Notes under the pieces: model-generated
Told to the model about the DNA's origin: nothing
Database searches by the model: none
What the model saw: only the letters and a program-made list of their open reading frames with translations
In this document: positions 8,501 to 16,264 of the stretch, piece by piece
How the letters are laid out: the number at the start of each line of letters is the position of its first letter
Numbering within the stretch: the first letter of the stretch is position 1
From: Flavobacterium ardleyense
GTDB taxonomy: Bacteria > Bacteroidota > Bacteroidia > Flavobacteriales > Flavobacteriaceae
Direction of reading: 5' to 3'
Assembly: GCF_033547075.1 (NCBI RefSeq)
Contig: NZ_CP137891.1
Location: forward strand, 2,914,001-2,978,000
Length of the DNA: 64,000 nt
Program-made: the position numbers and the translations under genes

Positions 8501-8514
8501 ATGATATAGGTCAT
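8501..8514 (+). promoter_or_regulatory. Palindromic operator (CRP/FNR-type) upstream of scdA
   Basis: ATGATATAGGTCAT is an ATGA-N6-TCAT inverted repeat. Its centre lies 22 bp plus half a site from a -7-like TACCTTTA (8537-8544), which puts it near -41.5 from the expected transcription start, the class II activator position. The same site at the same spacing is found upstream of the 607-residue gene at 11279-11292. Confidence 0.65.
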
Positions 8515-8536
8515 AAAAAAGGACAATATTATCCTT

Positions 8537-8544
8537 TACCTTTA
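8537..8544 (+). promoter_or_regulatory. -7-like element of the scdA promoter
   Basis: TACCTTTA differs by one base from TAnnTTTG and lies exactly 22 bases after the upstream palindrome. The leader to the ATG at 8591 would be about 40 bases. Confidence 0.5.
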
Positions 8545-8590
8545 CAATGGTTCTAAATAATCTATAAACAGTTTTTAAAAATATAAAATT

Positions 8591-9319
8591 ATGACAATTC
8601 TAGATGAAAAAACAATTGGTGAATATGTAGCGCAAGATTTCAGAACTGCTGCTGTATTTTCAAAGTATGGTATCGATTTTTGTTGCAAAGGGAATCGTAG
8701 TATTACAGAGGCTTGTGAGAAAAAAGCATTGGATCCAACAAAAATTCAAGGTGAGATAGACAAGTTATTGCAAACTTCGCAAACCGGTCACATTGATTTT
8801 ACCAGTTGGCCGCTCGATTTGCTAGCAGATTATATTGAAAAAACGCACCACCGCTTTGTAGCCGAAAAATCGCCCCTATTGGTGGCTTTTCTTGATAAAC
8901 TGTGCAAAGTTCACGGGCACAATCACCCTGAATTATTTGAAATTACTGAATTATTTAAAGGTTGTGCACAAGAATTAGGCAGTCACATGCAAAAGGAAGA
9001 GCAGATTTTATTTCCTTTTATCAAAAAAATGGTAGCTAGCAATTTGAATAATTCCGAATTAGATCAGCCTGGCTTTGGATCGGTAGCGAATCCAATTGCG
9101 ATGATGAAAGCGGAGCATGAGAATGAAGGAGAACGTCTTGAAAAGATTTCTGCCCTCACAAATAATTATCTGCCGCCTGCTGATGCTTGCAATACTTACA
9201 AAGTTACGTACGCAATGCTGCACGAATTTGAACAAGATTTACACACACATATTCACCTAGAAAACAACATATTATTCCCCCAAGCTTTGCAAATGGAATC
9301 GCAAATGGCATACGCATAA
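8591..9319 (+). CDS. scdA: Iron-sulfur cluster repair di-iron protein (RIC, ScdA/YtfE family)
   Basis: This 242-residue cytoplasmic protein repairs Fe-S clusters damaged by nitric oxide or oxidative stress. The N-terminal ScdA_N domain carries the Cys31-Cys32 pair in GIDFCCKGNRSI. The rest is a hemerythrin-like four-helix bundle with the di-iron ligands in EKTHHRF, HGHNHPE, SHMQKEEQILFPF, KAEHENEGE and HIHLENNILFP. Length fits the family. It has its own promoter with a CRP/FNR-type palindrome upstream, which is how nitrosative-stress genes are usually controlled in this phylum (HcpR/DNR-type regulators). It converges on the 607-residue gene with a shared terminator, and both carry the same operator. 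Confidence 0.93.
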   Translation: MTILDEKTIGEYVAQDFRTAAVFSKYGIDFCCKGNRSITEACEKKALDPTKIQGEIDKLLQTSQTGHIDFTSWPLDLLADYIEKTHHRFVAEKSPLLVAFLDKLCKVHGHNHPELFEITELFKGCAQELGSHMQKEEQILFPFIKKMVASNLNNSELDQPGFGSVANPIAMMKAEHENEGERLEKISALTNNYLPPADACNTYKVTYAMLHEFEQDLHTHIHLENNILFPQALQMESQMAYA

Positions 9320-9346
9320 TCTTTCAATTACTATTTTTTAAAACCT

Positions 9347-9376
9347 AAAAACCCGGCTTAATTAGGCCGGGTTTTT
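9347..9376. terminator. Bidirectional terminator between convergent genes
   Basis: Arms AAAAACCCGG and CCGGGTTTTT form a GC-rich stem with A and T tracts on the two sides, so it can serve the scdA-like gene and the convergent 607-residue gene. Confidence 0.85.
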
Positions 9377-9395
9377 CATTATCTTTAGTAGCAAT

Positions 9396-11219
9396 TTATA
9401 CTAATACTTCACTGTCTTTTGAGGGTGATAGTGCGTTAAGTTCCAAACTATAAAGTTTTAACTCTTCTTCAATCTTGCCTCTTGTCTGGACAAAAAACGT
9501 TGAATGATCAAACAAATCACGGTAATAATTAATTCCCTCTAGCAGATTGGCTTGAAAATTTTTCAGTTTTTTAAGTTGCGCTAAGGATGCATTTTCTGAA
9601 ATATTTCCTAATTCCTCTTTAAGGTACTCTACATACATTTTGATTTCATTGATAAACATATTAGGCCTAGAAATAGTTTCATTAATAATATTTGTTTTGC
9701 CGTAGATATGTTGTGCCATTGTATTTAGCGAAACTTCTTTATCAAAATAAGCCAAATTTGGTCCAGGGCAAATTACGATTCCTTGCTGCTGTCCTTTAAT
9801 TTTGATGCCATTTTCAAGGTAAGATGCATTAGCCAGACCTACACAAAGACAGGCTTTTTCGGTGATTTTGATCTTTTTGTACTCAAACTCTTTTGCCGAA
9901 AGTGTTTCTTTCTTCTGTTCTAATAAGGCAAGTTTTAAATCTTGAAATTTCTTCGAAGCGGAGCAAATTCCTTGTTCACCATACTCCTTGCTCAATGCCA
10001 GAAGTTTTTTTGGGCAAGAACTTCCCGGTTTATTCTGCTCGATTCTCGATTGCTTAAAATATTCATTGCTCATTCCTCTCACCGTGTTAAAAGGCACTCC
10101 TAAAGGTGAAATATCACTTAAGTAAAAATCTTCTTCTTTCGCTTTCGCTAAAATTGCTCTAGTCTCCAAATCTACCGAAGTTGCTTCTGGCACTAACAAA
10201 AATGGTGATCCCCAGCCTACGGAAGTTACTTTGTAATGGTCTAGCAAGAAATCGTGCTCCTCTGCTGTACCTACACCACCTTGTGCAGTTATTATTAATG
10301 GCAGAGGCTCTGTAGGGATGGGAAGGTTTTTTAATTCGAGTGCTTTGATCATTAATGAATGTGCCGACTCTATTAGTTCTAAACGTCTATTTTTAAATTC
10401 TTCCAAAATCGGTCCCATCAGATGCCCATCGGTGGCAAATGCGTGACCGCCACAATTAAGACCAGATTCTATTCGATACTCGGATACCCACAATCCTTTT
10501 TTTGCCAAGAAATTTCCTTGAATCATCGCCGAACGATAATCGCTCACTTTGAGAATAATCTTTTTCCTGAGCGAACCCTGCGTGTCCGGATAAAAATCGC
10601 TAAAATGCTCGAAATATCCATAAAGTCTTGGATTCATCCCCGCCGAAAGAATTACCGAAGATGTCAATGTACTATTAGCAAATCCTCTCAATGCCGCGTG
10701 CGCATCATTAAAAATCGCCTCTTGTTTTACATCGCCAATGAAGTTTTCTTTGTCAATCTTTGTCATAATATTGACATCAATCGCTCCTGCGAAAAGATTT
10801 TCATCTAGATAATTCTTCAAAGATTCTTTGATTGCTACACCATTCCCAACGAATGATTTCAATCCCTGACTGAGGTCTGAGTGCGTAGGCAACATATTAC
10901 TAAAATTTTCTAGCTGCTCCTTGCTTTCTACTAACTGATTTTTGAAATCCTCTAGTTTCGTCTTTACAATCGTGTCCATCATATCTAGATAATGAGTGAT
11001 TCTCGACGCTCTGTAATCATGAAATTTTTGTGTAATTTCTTGGTAAGGAATTGAAAATTTTTTACTGTAAAATGACCTCATCTTTTCTATGAGATCATCA
11101 TCTGTAATGGATAGTGCCGAAGCAATACCTAAGTGAGCCACACGAATTGGACTGTCAATGGTATATGCAAGACCCATGACAGGAATGTGAAACGTATGAC
11201 TATTTTTTGTCTCTTTCAT
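9396..11219 (-). CDS. Unknown 607-aa protein, possible TIM-barrel enzyme, co-regulated with scdA
   Basis: I do not recognise a named family. Conserved-looking blocks are HIPVMGLAYTIDSPIRVAHL (11-30), an acidic helical section (about 60-145), ESGLNCGGHAFATDGH (251-266), IITAQGGVGTAEEHD (309-323), VTSVGWGSPFLLVPEA (331-346) and SPLGVPFNTVRGMSNE (371-386). The AQGGVGT and SVGWGSPF blocks are reminiscent of the phosphate-binding end of FMN-dependent TIM barrels such as nitronate monooxygenase; this is only a resemblance. Six Cys occur at 256, 402, 419, 457, 459 and 484, mostly in the second half (GSSCPKK, GICSASKK, ACLCVG, VICPGPN), which could hold a metal or Fe-S site. There is no signal peptide. 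Its promoter copies that of scdA, so a role in nitrosative or low-oxygen stress is inferred. Confidence 0.85.
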   Translation of the reverse strand: MKETKNSHTFHIPVMGLAYTIDSPIRVAHLGIASALSITDDDLIEKMRSFYSKKFSIPYQEITQKFHDYRASRITHYLDMMDTIVKTKLEDFKNQLVESKEQLENFSNMLPTHSDLSQGLKSFVGNGVAIKESLKNYLDENLFAGAIDVNIMTKIDKENFIGDVKQEAIFNDAHAALRGFANSTLTSSVILSAGMNPRLYGYFEHFSDFYPDTQGSLRKKIILKVSDYRSAMIQGNFLAKKGLWVSEYRIESGLNCGGHAFATDGHLMGPILEEFKNRRLELIESAHSLMIKALELKNLPIPTEPLPLIITAQGGVGTAEEHDFLLDHYKVTSVGWGSPFLLVPEATSVDLETRAILAKAKEEDFYLSDISPLGVPFNTVRGMSNEYFKQSRIEQNKPGSSCPKKLLALSKEYGEQGICSASKKFQDLKLALLEQKKETLSAKEFEYKKIKITEKACLCVGLANASYLENGIKIKGQQQGIVICPGPNLAYFDKEVSLNTMAQHIYGKTNIINETISRPNMFINEIKMYVEYLKEELGNISENASLAQLKKLKNFQANLLEGINYYRDLFDHSTFFVQTRGKIEEELKLYSLELNALSPSKDSEVLV

Positions 11220-11248
11220 AAAATAAATAACTAAATTAATATGAAGCC

Positions 11249-11256
11249 GAAAATTA
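11249..11256 (-). promoter_or_regulatory. -7-like element of the 607-aa gene promoter
   Basis: Read on the minus strand this is TAATTTTC, one base from TAnnTTTG. It lies exactly 22 bases after the palindrome at 11279-11292, the same geometry as at scdA. Confidence 0.5.
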
Positions 11257-11278
11257 GGACAATCAAGTCTTTAAAAGA

Positions 11279-11292
11279 ATGATATATGTCAT
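11279..11292 (-). promoter_or_regulatory. Palindromic operator (CRP/FNR-type) upstream of the 607-aa gene
   Basis: ATGATATATGTCAT (plus-strand reading) is identical to the scdA site in 13 of 14 positions, with the same ATGA-N6-TCAT half sites. It lies 22 bp from the -7-like element, consistent with class II activation. Confidence 0.65.
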
Positions 11293-11364
11293 ACTGAACC
11301 CTAAAACACTTTCTCTAATTTTGGAAGTACTATAATTTCAATTTATTTTTGGATTTATAAGCAC

Positions 11365-11392
11365 AAAAAAACGCGAACTTTAAAGTCCGCGT
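11365..11392 (-). terminator. Rho-independent terminator of the fasciclin gene
   Basis: ACGCGAACTTT and AAAGTCCGCGT form an 11-bp stem with one mismatch. A run of seven A on the plus strand gives the T tract on the minus strand. Confidence 0.7.
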
Positions 11393-11430
11393 TGTATAAC
11401 AAAGCTGGTTGGTTAGAAAATATGAATGCA

Positions 11431-11985
11431 TTAATTTGGCAATAAAACATCTTCTATAATATGGACAATTCCATTTGTAGTTTCGAAGGAAGCGACAATT
11501 ACTGATCCATTTACAAGAATGTGATTTTGTGTTTTAGTGATTTTAATTTTTCCACCGTAAACCATGTCAAATTCGTCAGCATCCTGCATATATTCAGTTT
11601 TTAAAACTCCTACATATGTGTGATAACCTAAAATATTTTCTAAATCTTCTAGCTTTTCTGCATGCAAAAGATCCTCCATCGATGCATCACTGAGTTTAGC
11701 AAACGCCGCGTTTGTTGGAGCAAAAAAAGTATAAGGACCGGCATTGCTCAGTGCATCGACTAGTTCAGCTTTTTTTAGAGCGAGCAGCAAAGTAGTATGA
11801 TCTTTACTATCTGCCACAATTTGCACAATATTAAGCTTTGAATCAGATTTATTTGCATCAGGTGGACTTATGTTCAAGGGAGCTGTTGTCAAGTCATTTG
11901 CCACCTCACTAGTATCAGTATTTTGCTTACAACTCACCAAAAATGCTAATACGGCAAAAAGCAGTATTTTAATCGACGTATTCAT
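11431..11985 (-). CDS. Fasciclin-domain lipoprotein
   Basis: From the ATG at 11985 the product is 184 residues. The signal peptide ends in FLVSC, with the lipidated Cys at residue 19, followed by a Thr/Ser/Asp-rich tether. One fasciclin (FAS1) domain spans about 50-184: NIVQIVADSKDHTTLLLAL, then GPYTFFAPTNAAFAKL, then the closing GIVHIIEDVLLPN. The family mediates surface adhesion or small-ligand binding outside the cell. An in-frame TTG at 12024 would add 13 residues before the signal peptide and is unlikely. It has its own terminator and appears monocistronic. Confidence 0.9.
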   Translation of the reverse strand: MNTSIKILLFAVLAFLVSCKQNTDTSEVANDLTTAPLNISPPDANKSDSKLNIVQIVADSKDHTTLLLALKKAELVDALSNAGPYTFFAPTNAAFAKLSDASMEDLLHAEKLEDLENILGYHTYVGVLKTEYMQDADEFDMVYGGKIKITKTQNHILVNGSVIVASFETTNGIVHIIEDVLLPN

Positions 11986-12080
11986 TATCCTAACGGTTTT
12001 AGAATTATTTAGTAAAGAAAACAAAATATTACTTTACATTTCTTGCTTTGTCCTAAAATTCGATCCAATATTCTTAGAAA

Positions 12081-12311
12081 CTATTCAGCATGGTGAAATG
12101 AAGACACTGTTTTGATAAAGTTCTTTTTACTAGTATCTGAATACGCTTTGTCATTAATTAGATATTTATCAATTAAATCTCGACTTCCCTTGTGGTCAAT
12201 ATCCAATTTTTCTTGAATGGTTTTGGTACTAACTACTTTCTTGGCACTCACCTCTCTAGTAGGAAATTGAAAAACTGCAAGATTTGAGCTATTTTCTATT
12301 TTAGAGTCCAT
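12081..12311 (-). CDS. Small orphan protein downstream of cyanophycin-synthetase-like gene
   Basis: This 76-residue basic protein has no signal peptide, Cys or membrane segment. It begins 28 bases after the stop of the cyanophycin-synthetase-like gene on the same strand, so the two are probably co-transcribed. The sequence is Lys/Ser/Asp rich (KKVVSTKTIQEKLDIDHKG). I do not recognise a family. It could be a real accessory gene or a spurious ORF; position and codon use favour a real gene modestly. Confidence 0.5.
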   Translation of the reverse strand: MDSKIENSSNLAVFQFPTREVSAKKVVSTKTIQEKLDIDHKGSRDLIDKYLINDKAYSDTSKKNFIKTVSSFHHAE

Positions 12312-12339
12312 ATGATTTGATTTTCTTTAAATATAAGGA

Positions 12340-14931
12340 TTAAATTTTAATTTGATGTTGAAGAATTACATCAATTACACTTTCATACATTTCGCTCAAT
12401 GCTACAACAAGGTCATTTTCATGAGCAATATCCAATGCTTTTACCACGGCAAAATTTTCATTTTCAATGACCTCGACCGTAATATTTTCGTTTGCCGAAG
12501 CAATTCCAATCTTTAGAAGTTCCACTATATTGTCTGCCTCCCGACCTCTCAAATCTGCTTCTTGTCTAATGATGATGTGATCAAACATCTGACCTGCTAG
12601 CAATCCACATTCAATAATATCCTGATCTCTTCTATCGCCAACGGCCGAAATAATGCCAATAATTCTCTTACCTTCAAAATTTTTTAGGTATTCCTGCATC
12701 GCTTTGTAACCGTGAACATTGTGGGCATAATCTACAATAATTTCGTAGCCATTATGTTGAAAGTGGTTCATTCGACCAGGCGTATTTTTACTATCGGGAA
12801 TAAATTTTGACAAAGCCGTAGCAATGTGCTTTGCAGATATTCCCTGTAAAAAAGTTGCCAACGCTGCTGCTAAGACATTGGCCATCATGAATCTGCAGGT
12901 GCCATTAACGGTTAAAGGAATATGATTACAGTGGGCAATGATTGTTGAAATTTTATCTTTTAAGATAGTGAGATTTCCCTCTTGATAAAATGCCACCGCG
13001 ATGTTTTGATTGCTAAGTGATTCGATAAGTTCATAATTATACTTATCTATGAAAAAAGCATAATTACATTTGAGCGTACTAGCAATTTTGACGCAGTTTT
13101 CATCTGTACCATTTAGCACTGCCCAGCCACTAGGCTTCACACTGTGCGCAACTACAGCTTTTACATTCGCTAAATCCTCGAGCGTATCTATATTATGAAG
13201 ACCTAGATGATCCCCTTGAATATTGCTTATGATTCCCACATCGCAATAATCATAATACAGTCCTGCTCGGAGAATTCCGCCTCTTGCAGTTTCCAAAACT
13301 GCATAATCAACTGTAGGATCACTCAAAACGATTTTTGCGCTTTGTGGACCAGTCATATCACCTTCTGCTATGAGAATGTCATTCACATAAATTCCATCGG
13401 TTGTGGTAAAACCTGGTGTAAAACCCGCAGTTTTCGCAATAAAAGCCGTTAGTCTTGTAATTGTGGTCTTACCGTTTGTACCGGTAACAGCTATAATAGG
13501 AATACGAAAATTTGATTTTGGAGGATACAACATATCGACTACGGCTTCCCCGACCGATCGCGGAATTCCCGAACTTGGCGCTAAATGCATTCTGAATCCA
13601 GGAGCTGCATTCACTTCTATAATGACACCATTGTTTTTTCTAATAGGCATCTCCAAAGTTTCGGCAATAATATCAAGACCACATATATTAAGTCCCATAA
13701 TTTTGGCTGCTCTTTCAGCAAGTAAGTTATTTTCAGGATGAATATGATCTGTCACGTCCTCGGCAGTGCCACCTGTGCTAAGATTTGCAGTTGACTTTAG
13801 GAAGACAACTTGTCCTCTATCCGCGACACTTTCCAAACTAATATTCTGCTTAAGCAACATATTATGCGAATCTTGGTCAATGGTTATTTTGGTTAAGTTT
13901 TTAGTGTGGCCTATCCCCCGCTCCGGATTGTGATTTTCTATTTCAATTAATTTCTTTATAGAGTGAATGCCATCGCCAATGACGTGCGCCGGATTTCTTT
14001 TGGCCGCAGCCACAACTTTATAGTCTATCAACAATATTCGGAAATCAAATCCTTTTGTATATCGTTCCACTAAGACTGTAGTAGAAATAGTCTGCGCAAA
14101 TAAATATGCCGCATGTGCTGCGGTCCACGTTGTAATATTTATAGTTGCACCCTTTCCTTGATTACCATTCAGAGGTTTTATAACCAAAGGGTAACCAAGA
14201 GTATCAATTATCTCACTCAATTCGTCCTCACTATCGCAGGTGCTTCCTTCTGGCACAGGAATAAACATTTGCGAAAGTAAATTCTTAGTTTTTTGCTTAT
14301 TGCCAGCATCATCAACCGCAAGACAGGAAGTGCTTCCAGCAATAGTTGCCTGAAACTGCTTTTGCTTCACCCCGTATCCTAAATAAATTTTTGAATATTT
14401 TCCAAATCGACGCCACGGAATGCTTCTAGCTTCGGCTGCCGCGACAATGCTTGCTGTACTTGGTCCTAACTGATTGCTGTAGTAAATTTTAGAAATCTGT
14501 TGAAAAATCTCTAAAATTTCAACATCTTTTCCATCTCCCAAACTCGACACAATGCTTTTTAAACTATTTACTACATATCGTGCCGTGTCGAAATCCTGAT
14601 AGCCAAAAGCAAATAGATAGGTATTTGCAGCAGCGGCAGATCTGAAATTAAAATAATAGTTGAGTTGGTTATTAAAAGGTTGCAATAACAATCCAATTTT
14701 GCAAAGCAGAATTACAACCTTTTCTTCTTGGTTATTATGCGCATGAATTTGATCATTTTGAAAAACTATGGGAGCATGATTTAAAGATTCCAGCTGCCCA
14801 TATAGGTCTGTGAGTTTTGAAACAATTGATACGTTACTGTTATCAAATAACACAGTAAATTGTACTAAAGGCTTATAATACGAACTCCAAATATTCGAAC
14901 CTTTTAAATATCGAGTGGCAACTATTTTCAT
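12340..14931 (-). CDS. cphA: Cyanophycin synthetase-like ATP-grasp/Mur ligase fusion
   Basis: This 863-residue enzyme has the three-part CphA layout. The N-terminal domain (1-155) is divergent. The ATP-grasp half is marked by LGPSTASIVAAAEARSIP, then IPVPEGS and PLVIKPLNGNQGKGATINI. The Mur-ligase half carries the P-loop AVTGTNGKTTITRL (about 485-498) and the YAHNVHGYKAM end motif. The known reaction adds Asp then Arg, ATP-dependently, to make multi-L-arginyl-poly-L-aspartate storage polymer. The usual N-terminal 'RGPNYWS' block is here KGSNIWSSYY, and no cyanophycinase gene is adjacent, so product identity is uncertain. Two small orphan genes flank it on the same strand. Confidence 0.88.
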   Translation of the reverse strand: MKIVATRYLKGSNIWSSYYKPLVQFTVLFDNSNVSIVSKLTDLYGQLESLNHAPIVFQNDQIHAHNNQEEKVVILLCKIGLLLQPFNNQLNYYFNFRSAAAANTYLFAFGYQDFDTARYVVNSLKSIVSSLGDGKDVEILEIFQQISKIYYSNQLGPSTASIVAAAEARSIPWRRFGKYSKIYLGYGVKQKQFQATIAGSTSCLAVDDAGNKQKTKNLLSQMFIPVPEGSTCDSEDELSEIIDTLGYPLVIKPLNGNQGKGATINITTWTAAHAAYLFAQTISTTVLVERYTKGFDFRILLIDYKVVAAAKRNPAHVIGDGIHSIKKLIEIENHNPERGIGHTKNLTKITIDQDSHNMLLKQNISLESVADRGQVVFLKSTANLSTGGTAEDVTDHIHPENNLLAERAAKIMGLNICGLDIIAETLEMPIRKNNGVIIEVNAAPGFRMHLAPSSGIPRSVGEAVVDMLYPPKSNFRIPIIAVTGTNGKTTITRLTAFIAKTAGFTPGFTTTDGIYVNDILIAEGDMTGPQSAKIVLSDPTVDYAVLETARGGILRAGLYYDYCDVGIISNIQGDHLGLHNIDTLEDLANVKAVVAHSVKPSGWAVLNGTDENCVKIASTLKCNYAFFIDKYNYELIESLSNQNIAVAFYQEGNLTILKDKISTIIAHCNHIPLTVNGTCRFMMANVLAAALATFLQGISAKHIATALSKFIPDSKNTPGRMNHFQHNGYEIIVDYAHNVHGYKAMQEYLKNFEGKRIIGIISAVGDRRDQDIIECGLLAGQMFDHIIIRQEADLRGREADNIVELLKIGIASANENITVEVIENENFAVVKALDIAHENDLVVALSEMYESVIDVILQHQIKI

Positions 14932-14989
14932 ACGTGCTTAAAAATATTTAGAAATGAGTACTAGGTTACAAATCGTACACTGAAAAATA

Positions 14990-15214
14990 TTATACCATAT
15001 CATCCATCGATCTCAAGTAACACAAGTAGTTGTATCGTTCGATTATTTCTGATTGATCGTTGCATTCTTCGACTCTTGCATCGCACTGTTCATCAGTCGA
15101 TTGTAAATGTTCGAAATCTAAATCCTCCTCTACAACGCAAATTATGTTTAGTTTCGCTTGAGTTGCTAAAGTGTCATCAAGAGGAGATTTGCGGAGGTTA
15201 GTTTGAAAATTCAT
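14990..15214 (-). CDS. Small acidic Cys-containing orphan protein upstream of cphA-like gene
   Basis: This 74-residue acidic protein has four Cys (ICVVEED, EQCDARVEEC, NYLCYL) and no signal peptide. It ends 58 bases before the cphA-like start on the same strand, so it may lead the operon. The upstream sequence is AT-rich, usual for translation starts here. I do not recognise a family. Possible roles are a regulator, a partner or a substrate peptide of the ligase; none is shown by the sequence. Confidence 0.5.
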   Translation of the reverse strand: MNFQTNLRKSPLDDTLATQAKLNIICVVEEDLDFEHLQSTDEQCDARVEECNDQSEIIERYNYLCYLRSMDDMV

Positions 15215-15358
15215 AGCGGTACTTAAATTTATTGGTTAAAACGTAAAGCTATTCTTAATATGCTGAATTACTGTTATATAGTTACTACATACATTTATAA
15301 TATTATTTTACTAAGAACATATCTATATGATGCCCTTGTAAAAAATCAATCAAATAGA

Positions 15359-15673
15359 CTAAGGTTGTGTAAGATCTCCAGTGTATTGCATTATTCCACC
15401 TGCAAGGTTAAATACATTTGTAAAGCCTTGCTGATTCATATAATTGCAAGTTTGATGGCTTCGGACACCCGATCTGCAATAAATATAATAATTGGCATCT
15501 TTATCTTCTAACCCATTAATTGTATCTACAAAATTCTGACCTGAATAAATATCAATCATCATTGCATTTGGAATAATACCCTCCGCCCATTCGGCAGGTG
15601 TGCGAACATCAATTATAATCGCATTCTCTTGATTTGCAACTTGATCAGTCCATTGTTTCTGAGATAAATCCAT
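15359..15673 (-). CDS. Single-domain rhodanese-like sulfurtransferase
   Basis: This 104-residue protein is one rhodanese domain. The active-site loop is YCRSGVRSHQ, with catalytic Cys about residue 66. The N-terminal IIDVRTPAEWAEGIIPNAM and the closing VFNLAGGIMQY match the family. Such proteins carry persulfide sulfur or deliver it to acceptors in the cytoplasm. There is no signal peptide. It is transcribed divergently from the marR-yceI pair, and the spacer holds a palindrome that could control both sides. Confidence 0.92.
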   Translation of the reverse strand: MDLSQKQWTDQVANQENAIIIDVRTPAEWAEGIIPNAMMIDIYSGQNFVDTINGLEDKDANYYIYCRSGVRSHQTCNYMNQQGFTNVFNLAGGIMQYTGDLTQP

Positions 15674-15754
15674 AAGTATTCTTAATTTTTAAAGTTATGA
15701 AGCATTATTAACAAAGTAATAACATTTAAATATCTCCTACAACATTATTTTTTT

Positions 15755-15773
15755 TACATTTGTATATACAAAT
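15755..15773 (+). promoter_or_regulatory. Probable MarR operator overlapping the -7 element
   Basis: ATTTGTATATACAAAT (15758-15773) is a perfect 16-bp palindrome. It overlaps TACATTTG (15755-15762), an exact TAnnTTTG -7 element, and lies 13 bases before the marR start. Binding here would block the promoter, the usual mode of MarR autorepression. Confidence 0.65.
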
Positions 15774-15786
15774 ATTGTAGATGTAA

Positions 15787-16242
15787 ATGACTGTAGAAGA
15801 AATTATAAAAGCACACAAACCAATCTCGCTTCAGAAGAAGACTTTATTAAATTTGAGTATTACAAATCAGATTTTAACAGAAGATTTTAATGAGGTCTTA
15901 AAGCCCTATGATTTGTCTAATGAGCAATTTAACGTCTTACGAATTTTGCGAGGTCAAGAAAATCAGATTCTAAATATGCAGAGTATACAAGAACGAATGG
16001 TTGCAAAGACTAGCAATACCACAAGACTTGTAGATAAGCTATTGCTAAAGGATATGGTTACTAGAGATGTCTGTCCTTCAAATAGGCGAAAAGTTGAAAT
16101 AAAACTTACTGGCAAAGGTTTTGATGTACTACGAGAATTAGATCCAAAAATTGAACTTTACGATGCTGCATTGTCATCAAAATTAAACGATGCCGAACTC
16201 CAACTACTTAATAATTTGTTGGATAAATTACGTAAATCTTAA
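15787..16242 (+). CDS. MarR family transcriptional regulator
   Basis: This 151-residue protein has the winged-helix fold of MarR. Marks are LSNEQFNVLRILRGQ (helix 2-3), the recognition region MVAKTSNTTRLVDKLLLK, and the wing VTRDVCPSNRRKVEIKLTGKG. One Cys in the wing (DVCPSNRR) could sense oxidants or thiol reagents, as in OhrR/DUF24-type regulators, but this is only a possibility. It lies 22 bases upstream of yceI and shares its transcript. A perfect palindrome overlaps its own promoter, so it probably represses itself and yceI. Confidence 0.92.
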   Translation: MTVEEIIKAHKPISLQKKTLLNLSITNQILTEDFNEVLKPYDLSNEQFNVLRILRGQENQILNMQSIQERMVAKTSNTTRLVDKLLLKDMVTRDVCPSNRRKVEIKLTGKGFDVLRELDPKIELYDAALSSKLNDAELQLLNNLLDKLRKS

Positions 16243-16264
16243 ACCTTAATACATACTTTTTACA

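Noticed and set aside
9396..11219. Naming the 607-aa protein a nitronate monooxygenase
   Set aside because: Only short blocks resemble FMN barrels, and the order and length differ. The evidence does not support a name.
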